The position numbers were made by a program, and so were the translations under genes. The notes beneath the pieces were generated by a model. The model had not been told where the DNA came from and searched no databases. It saw only the letters and a program-made list of their open reading frames with translations. Shown piece by piece: positions 45,421-55,445 of a DNA stretch of 64,000 nt. How positions within the stretch are numbered: position 1 is the stretch's first letter; every line of letters begins with the position of its first letter. This DNA comes from Psychromonas sp. CNPT3 (lineage in GTDB: Bacteria > Pseudomonadota > Gammaproteobacteria > Enterobacterales > Psychromonadaceae). The DNA lies in assembly GCF_000153405.2 (NCBI RefSeq), contig NC_020802.1:2313883-2377882 (forward strand), in the 5' to 3' direction.

Positions 45421-45477
45421 CTTAAGTTATATTTTCATTTAAAACTTAACTTAAGTTTGTCTTAAGTTAACCTTAAG
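45421..45477 (+). promoter_or_regulatory. PmrA-box-like cluster upstream of eptA
   Basis: CTTAAG occurs at 45421, 45450, 45461 and 45472. The last three are spaced exactly 11 bp (5-bp gaps TTTGT and TTAAC), matching the CTTAAG-n5-CTTAAG PmrA/BasR site and extending it by a third half-site. The cluster ends 49 bp before the eptA start. The remaining 45223-45420 part of the gap holds nothing clear. Confidence 0.8.
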
Positions 45478-45526
45478 TTTCATCTTATATATTAGGCCTG
45501 ATTTTATTATTGGATGGATATTAGAG

Positions 45527-47167
45527 ATGATTTTAAATTTTTTAAAACAATTAAAAGAAAAACACTTAGTCTTTAAAATGAACACGCTCATTTTATGTTT
45601 AAGTGCTTATTATGCGCTGATATTTAATCAGCCCTTATTGCAATTATTTTTTGATTTAGCTAAAAGTAGCCCTCCATTAGTGGCATATAGTGGCGCCCTT
45701 TTGTTGTTAAGTGCTTTTATTATTGTTTTTTCTTGTATCTCACTGCCCTATTTATTTAAAATAATCATGATCCCCTTGATCCTTACGTCATCACTGAGTT
45801 TTTACGCCACAAAGCAATACCATGTGCTCTTTGATACGACGATGATTGAAAACCTTTTATCGACAGACTTAAATGAGTCACTTACCTATCTCAATGCATA
45901 CAGCGTCATGTATTTTCTTGTCTTGGGCGCTCTTCCTGCTATTTTACTTTTTTTCATCAAAATAAAATATGCCAAAAATATCGCTAAAGAAATACTACAT
46001 CGCGCCATACTCGTAGTAAGTGCCTGCCTTATTATCTTTTTCATTGCTTTCTTTTATTATAAAGATTACGCATCGATCGGCAGAAACAATGCCTACTTAA
46101 ATAAAATGATCTTACCGGCATATGCCTTTAATTTCGTAAGATATCTAAACCACCAATACCTGACTAAGGTGCTACCTTTTAAAGAGCTCGGAAATGACGC
46201 CACATTGTCGCTCACAAAAAATAACAAACCTAATTTAGTCGTCGTGGTGTTAGGTGAAACTGCCCGCGCTCAAAATTATACTTATAATGGTTATACAAGA
46301 AATTCATCTCCCTATACTAAATCATTAGATATGATCCCTTTTTTAAATACGCGTTCTTGTGGTACTTACACCGCTTTATCTGTGCCTTGTATGTTTTCAA
46401 ACATGAGCAGAGCCAATTACAATAAAGCGCGCGCAACCACAGAAGATAATTTATTAGATATCATGCAAAAAAGTGGTGTTAGTATCACTTGGATCGAAAA
46501 TGATGGCGGGGATAAAGGCGTCGCAAAGCGTTTGTCGAAAATAGAAGTATCCACAAAAAATCAAAAACCATATTGCTCTTCAAATAATTGTTTTGATGAG
46601 GCACTTATTAGTGAATTAAAGCAACAACTGGCCACTAAAAACAACATCGATCGCCTTATCGTTTTACACCTTAAAGGTAGCCACGGCCCTACTTATTGGC
46701 AGCGTTACCCAAGTGAGAAAAGTCGCTATACACCCTCATGCGATCAAAAAGACATCGAACATTGCACCGATGAAGAGATAGTCAATGTTTATGACAATAG
46801 TCTCGTCTATACCGATTTTATTGTTTCTCTCGCAATTAAAGCGTTACAAAAGCAACAAAGTAATTACAATGTTGCATTAACTTACATTTCAGATCATGGT
46901 GAATCCTTAGGTGAAAAAGGCTTATATTTACATGGTACGCCTTATGCTTTTGCCCCAAAAGAACAGACTCATGTACCTTGGTCCTTCTGGCTACCTGAGC
47001 AATATATGCAAGCACATAGCTTTGATAGCGCCTGTATACGTAAAAAAGGGGCTATTGGCGGTCTTTCACATGACAATTTTTTCCACAGTATGCTTGGATT
47101 ATTAGGCGTAAATACCCGCTTAAAGGATAATAATTTAGATCTATTTTCTACTTGCAACAAAGGATAA
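45527..47167 (+). CDS. eptA: lipid A phosphoethanolamine transferase, EptA-like
   Basis: Transfers phosphoethanolamine from phosphatidylethanolamine to lipid A at the periplasmic face of the inner membrane, lowering negative charge and giving polymyxin resistance in relatives. The 546-aa protein has five membrane helices in the first 180 residues, then a sulfatase-fold domain with the nucleophile threonine in GETARAQNYTYNGYTR and the metal site SDHGESLGEKGLYLHG. Several cysteines fit the disulfide-rich family. It opens an operon with a response regulator and a sensor kinase, behind PmrA-like boxes. DgkA, which recycles the diacylglycerol by-product, is encoded 2.3 kb further on. Confidence 0.93.
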   Translation: MILNFLKQLKEKHLVFKMNTLILCLSAYYALIFNQPLLQLFFDLAKSSPPLVAYSGALLLLSAFIIVFSCISLPYLFKIIMIPLILTSSLSFYATKQYHVLFDTTMIENLLSTDLNESLTYLNAYSVMYFLVLGALPAILLFFIKIKYAKNIAKEILHRAILVVSACLIIFFIAFFYYKDYASIGRNNAYLNKMILPAYAFNFVRYLNHQYLTKVLPFKELGNDATLSLTKNNKPNLVVVVLGETARAQNYTYNGYTRNSSPYTKSLDMIPFLNTRSCGTYTALSVPCMFSNMSRANYNKARATTEDNLLDIMQKSGVSITWIENDGGDKGVAKRLSKIEVSTKNQKPYCSSNNCFDEALISELKQQLATKNNIDRLIVLHLKGSHGPTYWQRYPSEKSRYTPSCDQKDIEHCTDEEIVNVYDNSLVYTDFIVSLAIKALQKQQSNYNVALTYISDHGESLGEKGLYLHGTPYAFAPKEQTHVPWSFWLPEQYMQAHSFDSACIRKKGAIGGLSHDNFFHSMLGLLGVNTRLKDNNLDLFSTCNKG

Positions 47168-47169
47168 AC

Positions 47170-47856
47170 ATGAAGTTACTTATTATTGAAGATTCAGAGC
47201 CCCTGCGACGTAGCTTAATGGTGGGATTTAAACATTTGGGGTTCAGTGTCGATACCAGTGGTGATGGTTCAACAGGGTTAAGTATGTGCTTAAGTAATGA
47301 TTATGATTTCATTTTATTAGATTTAATGTTGCCACATGTCGATGGGATCAGCCTATTAAAAACGCTCAGAAAGATGGGAAAACAAGCAAAAGTAATTGTG
47401 GTATCGGCAAAGTCCCTACCCGCTGATAAAATAGATGCCCTTTTATCGGGTGCGGATGATTACATGACCAAACCTTTCTCATTCGATGAATTACATGCAC
47501 GGATAGTATCGATTGCACGTCGTGGCAATATCACTAATAAAAACAATAAAATCTCGATATCGCAATATACGCTAGATTTATTTACTAAAACACTGACCTA
47601 CCAATCACAATTAATTAACCTCACCAAAAATGAATTTTTAATTATTGAATGCTTATTTTTAGCGCCTAATCGAGTCATCAATATAGAGCAAATAAGTGAA
47701 GCGGTAGCAGGCTCTTTTGAGAGCCTGTCAAAAAATTGTATTGAAGCACATTTATCAACGATCCGAAAAAAAATACGCCAACTTGGCGCCGAGCCTCTGA
47801 TCCAAAACAAACGTGGTTTTGGATATTATGTGAGTAATAAAAATGCGCTCAATTAA
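47170..47856 (+). CDS. OmpR-family response regulator, PmrA/BasR-like
   Basis: A 228-aa regulator: receiver domain with IIEDSE acidic pocket, phosphoacceptor Asp in FILLDLMLPHVDG (about 51) and the switch lysine in YMTKPF, then a winged-helix DNA-binding domain. The ATG at 47170 follows AGGA by 5 bp and lies 2 bp past the eptA stop; an in-frame ATG 18 bp earlier would overlap. The CTTAAG boxes upstream of eptA suggest positive autoregulation of the operon. PmrA identity is an inference from context and sites. Confidence 0.88.
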   Translation: MKLLIIEDSEPLRRSLMVGFKHLGFSVDTSGDGSTGLSMCLSNDYDFILLDLMLPHVDGISLLKTLRKMGKQAKVIVVSAKSLPADKIDALLSGADDYMTKPFSFDELHARIVSIARRGNITNKNNKISISQYTLDLFTKTLTYQSQLINLTKNEFLIIECLFLAPNRVINIEQISEAVAGSFESLSKNCIEAHLSTIRKKIRQLGAEPLIQNKRGFGYYVSNKNALN

Positions 47857-49285
47857 ACAAAGCTTAGTCAAAAAAATAACCTTAATGATTGCATGTATCG
47901 TCGGTTTTACTTTTTTTATTATTGATCAAAATGTAGATAATCTCGCCTTAGAATCTTTTGAAAATGCGCTAATAGAAAAATCGAATTATATGAAATCATT
48001 GGCCTATATGAATGAAAATGAATTGTTTTTTGATTTGAAAAGTAAATTTTTAACTGAATTTTCAGACACAGAAAACCCACAATATTTTCAATTATGGAAA
48101 AACAAAAGCTCGATACGATCCGTTTCACTACAAACATTTCCAGATATAAACCTGCTACGCACAGAGATCCCCCTCGATAGCTATCAAATCTATGATGTTA
48201 CCTTACCCGACGGACGATCTGGAAAAAGCATTGTTTGCCATTTTTTAGCCCCCCAAAAAAACAACTTAAACGAGGGCGCCTCAACATTCAATAATGCAGT
48301 TTATATGACCCTAGCCGTCCCAGCATCACGTGTTCATTTTATTGAATATTTAATTGATGGCATTTTAATCAGCGGCTTTTTCTTAAGCGTTTTGTTCATG
48401 CGTTACGCATTGATCCACATGATAAGCCAAAGCCTTTTCCCTCTTTTTCAACTCGTAGAGCAGCTTAAAACGATCGACATCAGCGCAGGACGTACTCAGC
48501 TACCTTCTTCGACATTAAAAATAGAAGAAATTGAACCTATCCGAGATGATTTAAATCATTTTATTCAAAGTAATTATACGCTACTCAAAAAAGAGAAAAG
48601 ACTAGCAGCCGATATAGCACATGAATTAAAAACGCCGATAGCAGAGCTCATTAGCCTCAGTGAAATATTAATAAAATACCCTAATGAGCCTTGTATTGCA
48701 TCGACCTATAAAGAAGATGTACTTGGTATCGGACTAAAAATGAAAGATTTAGTTAATAATTTATTATTATTACACCACAGTGCGTCACCTAACTTTAATT
48801 TAGCCCCAAGTAACCTATCTTTAGCTATATTTATTCCTGAGTTGCTCGATGAACTTGCCTTTAAATATAGCGATATTAAGCAGCGCCTGACATTTATTAA
48901 CAATAGTGCTCTCTCGATGATCTGCATCGATACTTTTAGCCTGCATATCATTTTAATTAATTTACTCGATAACGCTTTATTTTATAGTCCTTCACACTCT
49001 GAAATATTTTTAGTCATAAATGAAATTGAAGAAAACAAAATACAGATAAATATTGAGAATAAACTACTTACCCCCTTTGCAGAAGGTGAGTTAATACAAT
49101 TAAATGAGCCTTTATTTCGCATCGAAAATGCACGTAGTAACAATAACCGCCATGGCTTAGGCTTATCGATTGTACAAAACATTTGCGATCGCAATCAATT
49201 ACAATTAGGCATCAGCCAACAAGATCCTATGCATATTAAGTTCACCTTTTTTGTGAGTAAAACGCCAACAGATAAAAACGCATAA
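47843..49285 (+). CDS. sensor histidine kinase, PmrB/BasS-like
   Basis: A 480-aa membrane kinase. It has an N-terminal helix, a periplasmic domain of about 140 residues, a second helix near 172-192, a HAMP-like linker, the phospho-histidine box DIAHELKTPIAEL, and N and G boxes (NLLDNALFY; HGLGLSIVQN). It overlaps the regulator by 14 bp, so translation is coupled. The periplasmic part lacks the ExxE motif I would expect of enterobacterial PmrB, so the signal may differ. Confidence 0.88.
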   Translation: MRSIKQSLVKKITLMIACIVGFTFFIIDQNVDNLALESFENALIEKSNYMKSLAYMNENELFFDLKSKFLTEFSDTENPQYFQLWKNKSSIRSVSLQTFPDINLLRTEIPLDSYQIYDVTLPDGRSGKSIVCHFLAPQKNNLNEGASTFNNAVYMTLAVPASRVHFIEYLIDGILISGFFLSVLFMRYALIHMISQSLFPLFQLVEQLKTIDISAGRTQLPSSTLKIEEIEPIRDDLNHFIQSNYTLLKKEKRLAADIAHELKTPIAELISLSEILIKYPNEPCIASTYKEDVLGIGLKMKDLVNNLLLLHHSASPNFNLAPSNLSLAIFIPELLDELAFKYSDIKQRLTFINNSALSMICIDTFSLHIILINLLDNALFYSPSHSEIFLVINEIEENKIQINIENKLLTPFAEGELIQLNEPLFRIENARSNNNRHGLGLSIVQNICDRNQLQLGISQQDPMHIKFTFFVSKTPTDKNA

Positions 49286-49421
49286 CACGAGATCATGCAC
49301 AACCAGAAATCCAATTGGGGTTTATATCCGCGATCTAAATTTGAAAGAGTATGACGCTACATTAATGTTTTATAACAACATATAACAATGTACAAGCGTT
49401 AAAATCACGCGTAGTTTGCAC

Positions 49422-49454
49422 CGGCAGATAAAGTATCTGAGCTAACATGGGTAC
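49422..49454. repeat. right-end fragment of MITE-like family A
   Basis: GATAAAG, then TAACATGGGTA in the same spacing as the right end of the complete element at 7829-8090. It lies 50 bp upstream of dgkA. Confidence 0.45.
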
Positions 49455-49502
49455 AAATAACATGTTATTATAATAAAATTTAAAACGGATCAATGGAGCA
49501 CT

Positions 49503-49868
49503 ATGAAACCGGGTATGACAGGACTTAAACGCATTATTTTTGCAACTAAATATTCATTACAAGGCTTAAAAGCAGCTTGGATACATGAAGCGGCCTTTCG
49601 ACAAGAATTATCTCTGTTAGTTGTGTTATCGACACTTACTTTTTGGCTTCCGGTCAATACACTTGAACAGCTTGCTTTAATCGCATGTTTATTTTTAGTG
49701 CTCATAATGGAACTTGTCAATTCAGCAATCGAGGCGGTGGTAGATAGGATAGGTGCAGAGATACATGAACTGAGTGGCCGAGCTAAAGATATTGGCTCTG
49801 CAGGTGTTTTTGTGGCCTTAGTGTTAACCGTGATAACTTGGGCAATGATATTATTACCAAAAATATAA
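49503..49868 (+). CDS. dgkA: diacylglycerol kinase
   Basis: A 121-aa inner-membrane enzyme that phosphorylates diacylglycerol to phosphatidic acid. Three membrane helices and the conserved AAFRQEL (about 30-36) and ELVNSAIEAVVDRIG (about 68-82) motifs carry the active site. Its position just after eptA makes sense: EptA releases diacylglycerol, which DgkA returns to phospholipid synthesis. It is separated from the sensor kinase by 217 bp, so it may have its own promoter. Confidence 0.96.
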   Translation: MKPGMTGLKRIIFATKYSLQGLKAAWIHEAAFRQELSLLVVLSTLTFWLPVNTLEQLALIACLFLVLIMELVNSAIEAVVDRIGAEIHELSGRAKDIGSAGVFVALVLTVITWAMILLPKI

Positions 49869-49883
49869 AGATAATAGTTTTAA

Positions 49884-49913
49884 AAACAAACGCACCTAAC
49901 GGTGCGTTTGTTT
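49884..49913. terminator. bidirectional terminator between dgkA and rpoS
   Basis: A perfect 13-bp stem (AAACAAACGCACC / GGTGCGTTTGTTT, 4-nt loop) between converging genes. Confidence 0.9.
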
Positions 49914-49921
49914 ATCGATCA

Positions 49922-50863
49922 CTAAATATGAAATAATGACTCTATCGATAATCCTTGTTGAGAGAGTACTTCTCGTAAGCATTTTAATGCTTCGACTTGA
50001 ATTTGACGAACACGCTCTCGCGTTAAGCCAATTTCTTTACCGACGTTCTCAAGTGTTGCAGCCTCATAGCCCAACAAGCCAAATCGCCTTGCCAATACTT
50101 CACGTTGTTTGGGGTTTAAATCTTCAAGCCATTCAACGATACGTAATTTCATATCTTCATTTTCTAATTCATTCTCGGGGATAATTTCTTTCCGATCGGG
50201 AATAATATCAAGTAACTCTTTATCTGAATTATTACCAATAGGAATATCTACCGAACTAATGCGCTCATTAAGCTTTAATATTTTAGATACATCTTTCGCA
50301 GGTATATCTAAAGCTAACGCAATATCTTCCGCCGTTGGTTCATGCGTTAACGAGTGGGATAACTCTCTTGCTGTTCTTAAATAAACGTTTAATTTTTTCA
50401 CAATATGAATAGGTAATCGGATTGTACGCGTTTGATTCATTATGGCGCGCTCAATCGTTTGTCTTATCCACCAGGTAGCATAAGTTGAAAAACGAAAACC
50501 TTTCTCAGGATCAAATTTTTCAACCGCTCTGATCAAACCTAAATTACCTTCTTCAACAAGATCCAAAAGAGATAAACCTCGATTAGTATAACGACGTGAT
50601 ATTTTAACCACCAGTCGTAAGTTACTTTCGATCATACGTTTACGGGCAACATCGTCACCACGTAAAGAGCGTCTTGCGTAATACACTTCTTCTTGAGCCG
50701 TTAATAAAGGAGAAAAACCAATTTCACCCAGATACAATTGTGTGGCATCCATAACCTTTGTGTCCGAGCTTGATCTTGTTTTCGTTACCTTCGGTGCTAG
50801 CTTAGAAGACGTAGCTTTCTTTACCCCTTTTTTTTTCTTTTCTGTTTTTACCGCGATCGTCAT
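49922..50863 (-). CDS. rpoS: stationary-phase sigma factor RpoS
   Basis: A 313-aa sigma-70-family factor: region 1.2 [21 protein letters not shown], region 2.4 [17 protein letters not shown], region 3 and region 4.2 with the helix-turn-helix [19 protein letters not shown]. The N-terminal tail is lysine-rich (KKKKGVKK). It follows nlpD on the same strand with a 103-bp gap, the classic arrangement in which a main rpoS promoter lies within nlpD. Confidence 0.97.
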   Translation of the reverse strand: MTIAVKTEKKKKGVKKATSSKLAPKVTKTRSSSDTKVMDATQLYLGEIGFSPLLTAQEEVYYARRSLRGDDVARKRMIESNLRLVVKISRRYTNRGLSLLDLVEEGNLGLIRAVEKFDPEKGFRFSTYATWWIRQTIERAIMNQTRTIRLPIHIVKKLNVYLRTARELSHSLTHEPTAEDIALALDIPAKDVSKILKLNERISSVDIPIGNNSDKELLDIIPDRKEIIPENELENEDMKLRIVEWLEDLNPKQREVLARRFGLLGYEAATLENVGKEIGLTRERVRQIQVEALKCLREVLSQQGLSIESLFHI

Positions 50864-50966
50864 TGTTGTTAAACCTCTTGATATTAAATATATTTATTAA
50901 CACTCCGTCGAGAGTGATAACCTTATCTAAAGGCAATTTACCTTACCAGAGAATAACCGTGTAGAT

Positions 50967-51899
50967 CTAACGTTTCGGCAGATAACGTAACGGATCAACA
51001 GACTTACCTCGATAGCGAATTTCAAAATGTAAAAATACATTCTTCGTCCCACTATCTCCCATTGTTGCTATTTTTTGACCTAGTTTTATTGATTCATTTT
51101 CATGTACCAATAGTCGTTCATTATGTGCATAAGCACTTAAATAATCATAACTATGTTTAATAATGATCAAATTTCCATAACCACGTAATCCACTTCCAGC
51201 ATAAACCACTTTACCAGAAGCTGCCGCATAAATAGGTGTACCACGTTGAGAGCTCAAGCTGATCCCTTTCATTCCGGCTTTAGAAGCAGAGAATGTTTTT
51301 ATCAACTTGCCTTTAGTGGGCCATTTCCATGCATTGACTTTTTTCCTGTCAACAGTCACATTTTTATCAACATAAGGTTGAGCATAAACTGTTGTTTTTT
51401 TCTGCACAAGCTTTTTATGCGTCTTTTTAACACAGCGTTGCCCTGTACATGCACTTATCTTCGCTTTTCGTGCATTTTCGTAATGTGGATCACTTTTTAG
51501 CGCCTGAGGAGATGTGGGCTTAATTTGCTCAATCACCTTGATCGTATGTTTTTTAGGCGCTTTAGATGCGTGGTAAGTCTGTTTTTTAGGCGTTTCAGAT
51601 GCGTGGTGAGTATGTTTTTTTGACTGTTTATGTAACATCAAAACTTGACCGCGATATATCGTATACGGACGCGAAAGTTGATTCACTTTTATCAATGCAT
51701 CTATCGGTAGATTATTAACCCACGCGATACTATAAAGCGTATCCCCTTTTTGTACCTGATAAGTTGATCCCTTTGCTTTTCGAACCAGTGGTTTTTGAAA
51801 ACCAGTTAAGGTTAAATCACTGACTGGCGCGCGCCTCTCTATCGAGGTGCAACCCAATAGAAAAAAACTTAAAATAAAAGCGCCAAACAAGTAACGCAT
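50967..51899 (-). CDS. nlpD: lipoprotein NlpD, murein hydrolase activator
   Basis: A 310-aa outer-membrane lipoprotein activating the amidase AmiC at septation. The lipobox is LLGC (Cys17); a LysM domain (TYQVQKGDTLYSIAW, about 46-90) binds peptidoglycan and the C-terminal M23/LytM domain (180-305) lacks catalytic zinc ligands: GTPIYAAASGKVVYAG is present but the metal HxxxD-type set is not complete, as usual for NlpD. A 33-bp tandem repeat at 51548-51613 lies in the linker. Start lies 3 bp after the yqaA stop. Confidence 0.93.
   Translation of the reverse strand: MRYLFGAFILSFFLLGCTSIERRAPVSDLTLTGFQKPLVRKAKGSTYQVQKGDTLYSIAWVNNLPIDALIKVNQLSRPYTIYRGQVLMLHKQSKKHTHHASETPKKQTYHASKAPKKHTIKVIEQIKPTSPQALKSDPHYENARKAKISACTGQRCVKKTHKKLVQKKTTVYAQPYVDKNVTVDRKKVNAWKWPTKGKLIKTFSASKAGMKGISLSSQRGTPIYAAASGKVVYAGSGLRGYGNLIIIKHSYDYLSAYAHNERLLVHENESIKLGQKIATMGDSGTKNVFLHFEIRYRGKSVDPLRYLPKR
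51548..51613 (-). repeat. 33-bp tandem repeat in nlpD linker
   Basis: Two in-frame copies (and part of a third) encode KKQTYHASKAP-like 11-residue units between LysM and LytM domains. A length-variable spacer. Confidence 0.75.
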
Positions 51900-51902
51900 A
51901 CT

Positions 51903-52484
51903 TTAATACTGCATAAATAAATATAAAACAACAGCAGCAAACACCACAATCCAGCCTAAAACATCAATATATTTACTTAACTTCTCTTCCATTTTTTGAC
52001 CTCCAACAACCATTAATGTCACCACCAAAAAAAAGCGCATTGCGCGGCCAATCAAGGCAATTAAAATAAAAGGCCAAAAAGCCATAGCAACGATACCGGC
52101 GCTAATAGTAAAAACCTTAAAAGGAATAGGTGTAAAACTTGCAATGAAAATAACCATCACTCCCCACTGAGAGAACCATGATTGCGCACTTAACATCTTA
52201 TCTTGGTAGTGCATAAACTCAATAAAAGGTAATACCACCGGCGTATACAATGCCTGTCCAATATAATATCCCACAGCACCACCCAAAACAGAAAAGAGCG
52301 TCGCACCAAATGCAAACTTCCAAGCGCTTTTAGGTTTTGAAAGGGCCATTGGGGCAAGCATAATATCCACAGGAATAGGCCAGAAAATAGATTCAACAAA
52401 TGCCATAAAATACAGGTAATAAGCGGCATGTTTATGTTGGGAGTAAAGCATAACTTTTTTGTACATAGGGGAAAAAATTTTCAC
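51903..52484 (-). CDS. yqaA: YqaA/DedA-type membrane protein
   Basis: A 193-aa inner-membrane protein of the DedA/VTT superfamily: VESIFWPIPVDIMLAPMAL near the start, GAVGYYIGQ, and FTPIPFKVFTISAG with the re-entrant helix and arginine (IGRAMRFF) typical of the family. Its relatives take part in lipid carrier or phospholipid flipping. It lies between surE and nlpD, where E. coli has pcm. Confidence 0.85.
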   Translation of the reverse strand: MKIFSPMYKKVMLYSQHKHAAYYLYFMAFVESIFWPIPVDIMLAPMALSKPKSAWKFAFGATLFSVLGGAVGYYIGQALYTPVVLPFIEFMHYQDKMLSAQSWFSQWGVMVIFIASFTPIPFKVFTISAGIVAMAFWPFILIALIGRAMRFFLVVTLMVVGGQKMEEKLSKYIDVLGWIVVFAAVVLYLFMQY

Positions 52485-52498
52485 TGTCAGTCTCGTTA

Positions 52499-53242
52499 TT
52501 AATTAGAGGTTGCTAACCAATCAGCAAGAGGGGCTAATTGCTCAGTGGCGGTTAAATCGATTTTTAAAGGGGTAATAGATACATAGCCTTGATTAATTGC
52601 ATGAAAATCCGTTCCTTCTCCGGCGTCTGCTATTTTTCCTGGCGGGCCGACCCAGAATATTTTTCGACCACGAGGATCCTTACTTTCAGCGCACATTTCA
52701 GCTTGATGGCGTTTGCCTAAACGCGTTACTTTTATACCTTTGATTTTATCTAAGGGCAGATCGGGTACATTCACGTTGAGTACTTGATCAGCATCTAAAG
52801 CATGATGTAATAATTTTTCAACTAATAGTTGCGCATAAAAAGCAGCCGAGGCAAAGTGCTCTTTACCGGCAAGCGAAATAGCCATCGCAGGTAAACCTAA
52901 AAATCGCCCTTCCATGGCAGCTGCCACCGTACCAGAATAAAGAACATCATCGCCCATATTAGCGCCGTGATTAATACCAGAGACAACCATTTGCGGCTTT
53001 TCTTTACAGATAACGTTTAATGCTAAATGCACGCAATCGGTTGGCGTGCCACTTACCGCTACAAAACCATTTTTCAATACCTGCATACGCAAAGGATCTT
53101 CTAAACTCAATGCATGGCTTGCACCACTGTGATTGCGATCAGGGGCGACCACTATCACTTTATTTCGTTTTTTTAACGCTAAATATAATGCGTTAAGCCC
53201 CTGTGCATGCACGCTATCATCATTACTTAACAATAAACTCAT
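52499..53242 (-). CDS. surE: 5'/3'-nucleotidase SurE
   Basis: Survival protein and nucleotidase of 247 aa. The metal site LLSNDDS (3-9), [11 protein letters not shown] and [19 protein letters not shown] are intact. It overlaps truD by 4 bp (ATGA) and belongs to the ftsB-to-rpoS string. Confidence 0.97.
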   Translation of the reverse strand: MSLLLSNDDSVHAQGLNALYLALKKRNKVIVVAPDRNHSGASHALSLEDPLRMQVLKNGFVAVSGTPTDCVHLALNVICKEKPQMVVSGINHGANMGDDVLYSGTVAAAMEGRFLGLPAMAISLAGKEHFASAAFYAQLLVEKLLHHALDADQVLNVNVPDLPLDKIKGIKVTRLGKRHQAEMCAESKDPRGRKIFWVGPPGKIADAGEGTDFHAINQGYVSITPLKIDLTATEQLAPLADWLATSN

Positions 53243-54270
53243 TTAATGAGTTCTCGTAAAATACTGGTTGCATAACACCCTGACGGCAAATAAAATTTGA
53301 TCGTCAGCGTATTTTCATTGTGCCAATGAGCTGAAAATTGATCAGCCACTAATAACAAATGTCGACGTGCTTGTTTTAAACCATTTTTGGCTAAGCCTTC
53401 TTGCAACATAGGATAAGGCTTTAATTTTTGTGTTTCATACTCGAGCGCATCAAGCTCAGAAGTTAGCTCATCAGCCCCCCATAAAGGGCCCGTTAAACAT
53501 ATTTGGCGATCGCGAAGGCGCGTTAAAACGTCTTCATCAAGCTCAGTCAAAGGGAAAAAAGAGCGGTTACTTACAAACTGCACACAGTCGCCAAGTAGTG
53601 GCGTATTATAAATACCATCATCAATACGCGCGGATAACACTTTATTAAACAGATAACTACGCGCTGCACTTAAATACATACCGCGTTTAAATCTATCTTT
53701 AATTTTTCGCCCTGCAAACATATGCTCCGCAGCTTGAACATTATAACCACCAAAACCAAAGCGTTGCTCTCCAAAGTAATTAGGCACCCCTTTTTGTATG
53801 TTGATCAATGCTTTTTCAAGTTCTACTTTGTTACTAACTTCACGTAACGTCACCTCAAAATAATTACCCGCTAACGCGCCCGTTTTAATTTTTTTATGAT
53901 GACGGATAACTTTATGAATGGTCACCCCTTCAGCGCTAAACAAACTAAAATCAGGGGTGATTTTCCCCGGGATATGCAATGAAAACCACTGCCAAGTATC
54001 TGCTTGCCTATCTTTAAGGCCAGCGTAACTTACATTGCGCGCGGGAATATCCGCAAATTTAGCAAGTTGCTTCGCTAAGTATTGTGTATTCTCACCGATT
54101 TTTTGCACCCATAAACACACATGCTCACCTTCACCGGTGAGCTCAAAACCTAAATCTTCACGGACGATAAAGTCGCTACAAGATTGCTTATAAAGCGCAT
54201 TACTTTTAGGCTCTCCATATAAAAAACTAAAATCGAGACTAAATGCATTATTTGATGTTTCTTCTGTCAT
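53239..54270 (-). CDS. truD: tRNA pseudouridine(13) synthase TruD
   Basis: Makes pseudouridine 13 in tRNA-Glu. 343 aa from the ATG at 54268-54270, which lies one base after the ispF stop; a GTG 15 bp upstream is possible. The catalytic aspartate is in [16 protein letters not shown] (Asp about 81), and [10 protein letters not shown] is the family's insertion-domain motif. Ends 4 bp inside surE. Confidence 0.95.
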   Translation of the reverse strand: MTEETSNNAFSLDFSFLYGEPKSNALYKQSCSDFIVREDLGFELTGEGEHVCLWVQKIGENTQYLAKQLAKFADIPARNVSYAGLKDRQADTWQWFSLHIPGKITPDFSLFSAEGVTIHKVIRHHKKIKTGALAGNYFEVTLREVSNKVELEKALINIQKGVPNYFGEQRFGFGGYNVQAAEHMFAGRKIKDRFKRGMYLSAARSYLFNKVLSARIDDGIYNTPLLGDCVQFVSNRSFFPLTELDEDVLTRLRDRQICLTGPLWGADELTSELDALEYETQKLKPYPMLQEGLAKNGLKQARRHLLLVADQFSAHWHNENTLTIKFYLPSGCYATSILRELIK

Positions 54271-54271
54271 T

Positions 54272-54760
54272 TTAAATTTCAACACTCTGTTTAAGTAATA
54301 ATGTCACCGCATGTGTTGCGATCCCCTCTTTACGCCCAACATATCCGAGCTTCTCAGTGGTCGTCGCTTTTACATTGACTTGATCTATCTGCGCATCAAC
54401 AAGCGAGGCAATGACCGATCGCATCTCATCAATAAAAGGTGCCATCTTAGGCATTTCTGCGATGATGGTAATATCTATATTACCTATTTTATAGCCTTTG
54501 TTTTTCACCAAAACAAATACCTTTTTTAATAATTCTCGGCTATCTACACCGGCATATTGTGCATCAGTATCGGGGAAATGACGCCCTATATCACCTAAGG
54601 CCAACGCCCCTAAAAGAGCATCACACAAAGCATGTAAAGCAACATCGCCATCCGAATGTGCCAGTAATCCTTGTGTATAAGGTATTTTTACGCCAGCAAT
54701 AGTGATCGGCCCGACACCACCAAATTTATGTACATCAAAGCCATGTCCCATTCGGATCAT
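54272..54760 (-). CDS. ispF: 2-C-methyl-D-erythritol 2,4-cyclodiphosphate synthase
   Basis: Fifth step of the MEP isoprenoid route. The 162-aa protein has GHGFDVHKF (zinc ligands Asp8, His10) and [19 protein letters not shown] (His42), and the C-terminal [22 protein letters not shown]. It follows ispD after 4 bp, the normal gene pair. Confidence 0.97.
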   Translation of the reverse strand: MIRMGHGFDVHKFGGVGPITIAGVKIPYTQGLLAHSDGDVALHALCDALLGALALGDIGRHFPDTDAQYAGVDSRELLKKVFVLVKNKGYKIGNIDITIIAEMPKMAPFIDEMRSVIASLVDAQIDQVNVKATTTEKLGYVGRKEGIATHAVTLLLKQSVEI

Positions 54761-54764
54761 ACTT

Positions 54765-55433
54765 TTATCCTTTTAAGTAAAATTCTGCTAATTTTAAATC
54801 TTCAAAACGCGTCACTTTTATATTATCACTGCGACCTTCTACCAACTGCACTGGTTGCCCATAAAACTCCATAGCAGAAGCTTCATCAGTGATATCGCAT
54901 TTCCCTTGCATCGCTAATATTGCTTTTATTAATAAGCCATTATTAAACATTTGGGGCGTCAACGCGTGCCATAAGCTTTCACGAGGCACTGTTTTTATAA
55001 TATTGTTGTTTGCATCACTGCGCTTCATCGTATCGTGCACTTTCGAGGCAAGGATAGCGCCCTGCTTCGTTTTTAATACATGCTTGATCAATTTATCTAA
55101 ATCGGATTTTTGTAAACAGGGGCGCGCGGCATCATGTACAAGCACATGATCCTTATGATCAATTTTATGTAAAGCGGCTAAAACCGAATCTACACGCTCA
55201 GCACCACCTTCAACAATTTTAATTTTAGGATGAGATGCAATACTTAAGTTTTTAAACCAAACATCATTACGTGCAAGCGACACAATAATTCGCTGAACGT
55301 GTGGATGGGCAATAAAAGGCGCTAAACTGTATTCAATAATAGTTTTAGCCCCTATTTTTAAATATTGTTTAGGGATATCGCCACCTACACGTTTACCAAT
55401 GCCAGCGGCTGGGATCACTACTGTAAATTTCAA
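54765..55433 (-). CDS. ispD: 2-C-methyl-D-erythritol 4-phosphate cytidylyltransferase
   Basis: Third step of the MEP route, joining CTP to methylerythritol phosphate. The 222-aa protein has the nucleotide loop [18 protein letters not shown] (8-25), VHDAARPCL and a late [13 protein letters not shown]. Between ftsB and ispF, as in E. coli. Confidence 0.97.
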   Translation of the reverse strand: MKFTVVIPAAGIGKRVGGDIPKQYLKIGAKTIIEYSLAPFIAHPHVQRIIVSLARNDVWFKNLSIASHPKIKIVEGGAERVDSVLAALHKIDHKDHVLVHDAARPCLQKSDLDKLIKHVLKTKQGAILASKVHDTMKRSDANNNIIKTVPRESLWHALTPQMFNNGLLIKAILAMQGKCDITDEASAMEFYGQPVQLVEGRSDNIKVTRFEDLKLAEFYLKG

Positions 55434-55445
55434 AAGAACCTCTTT

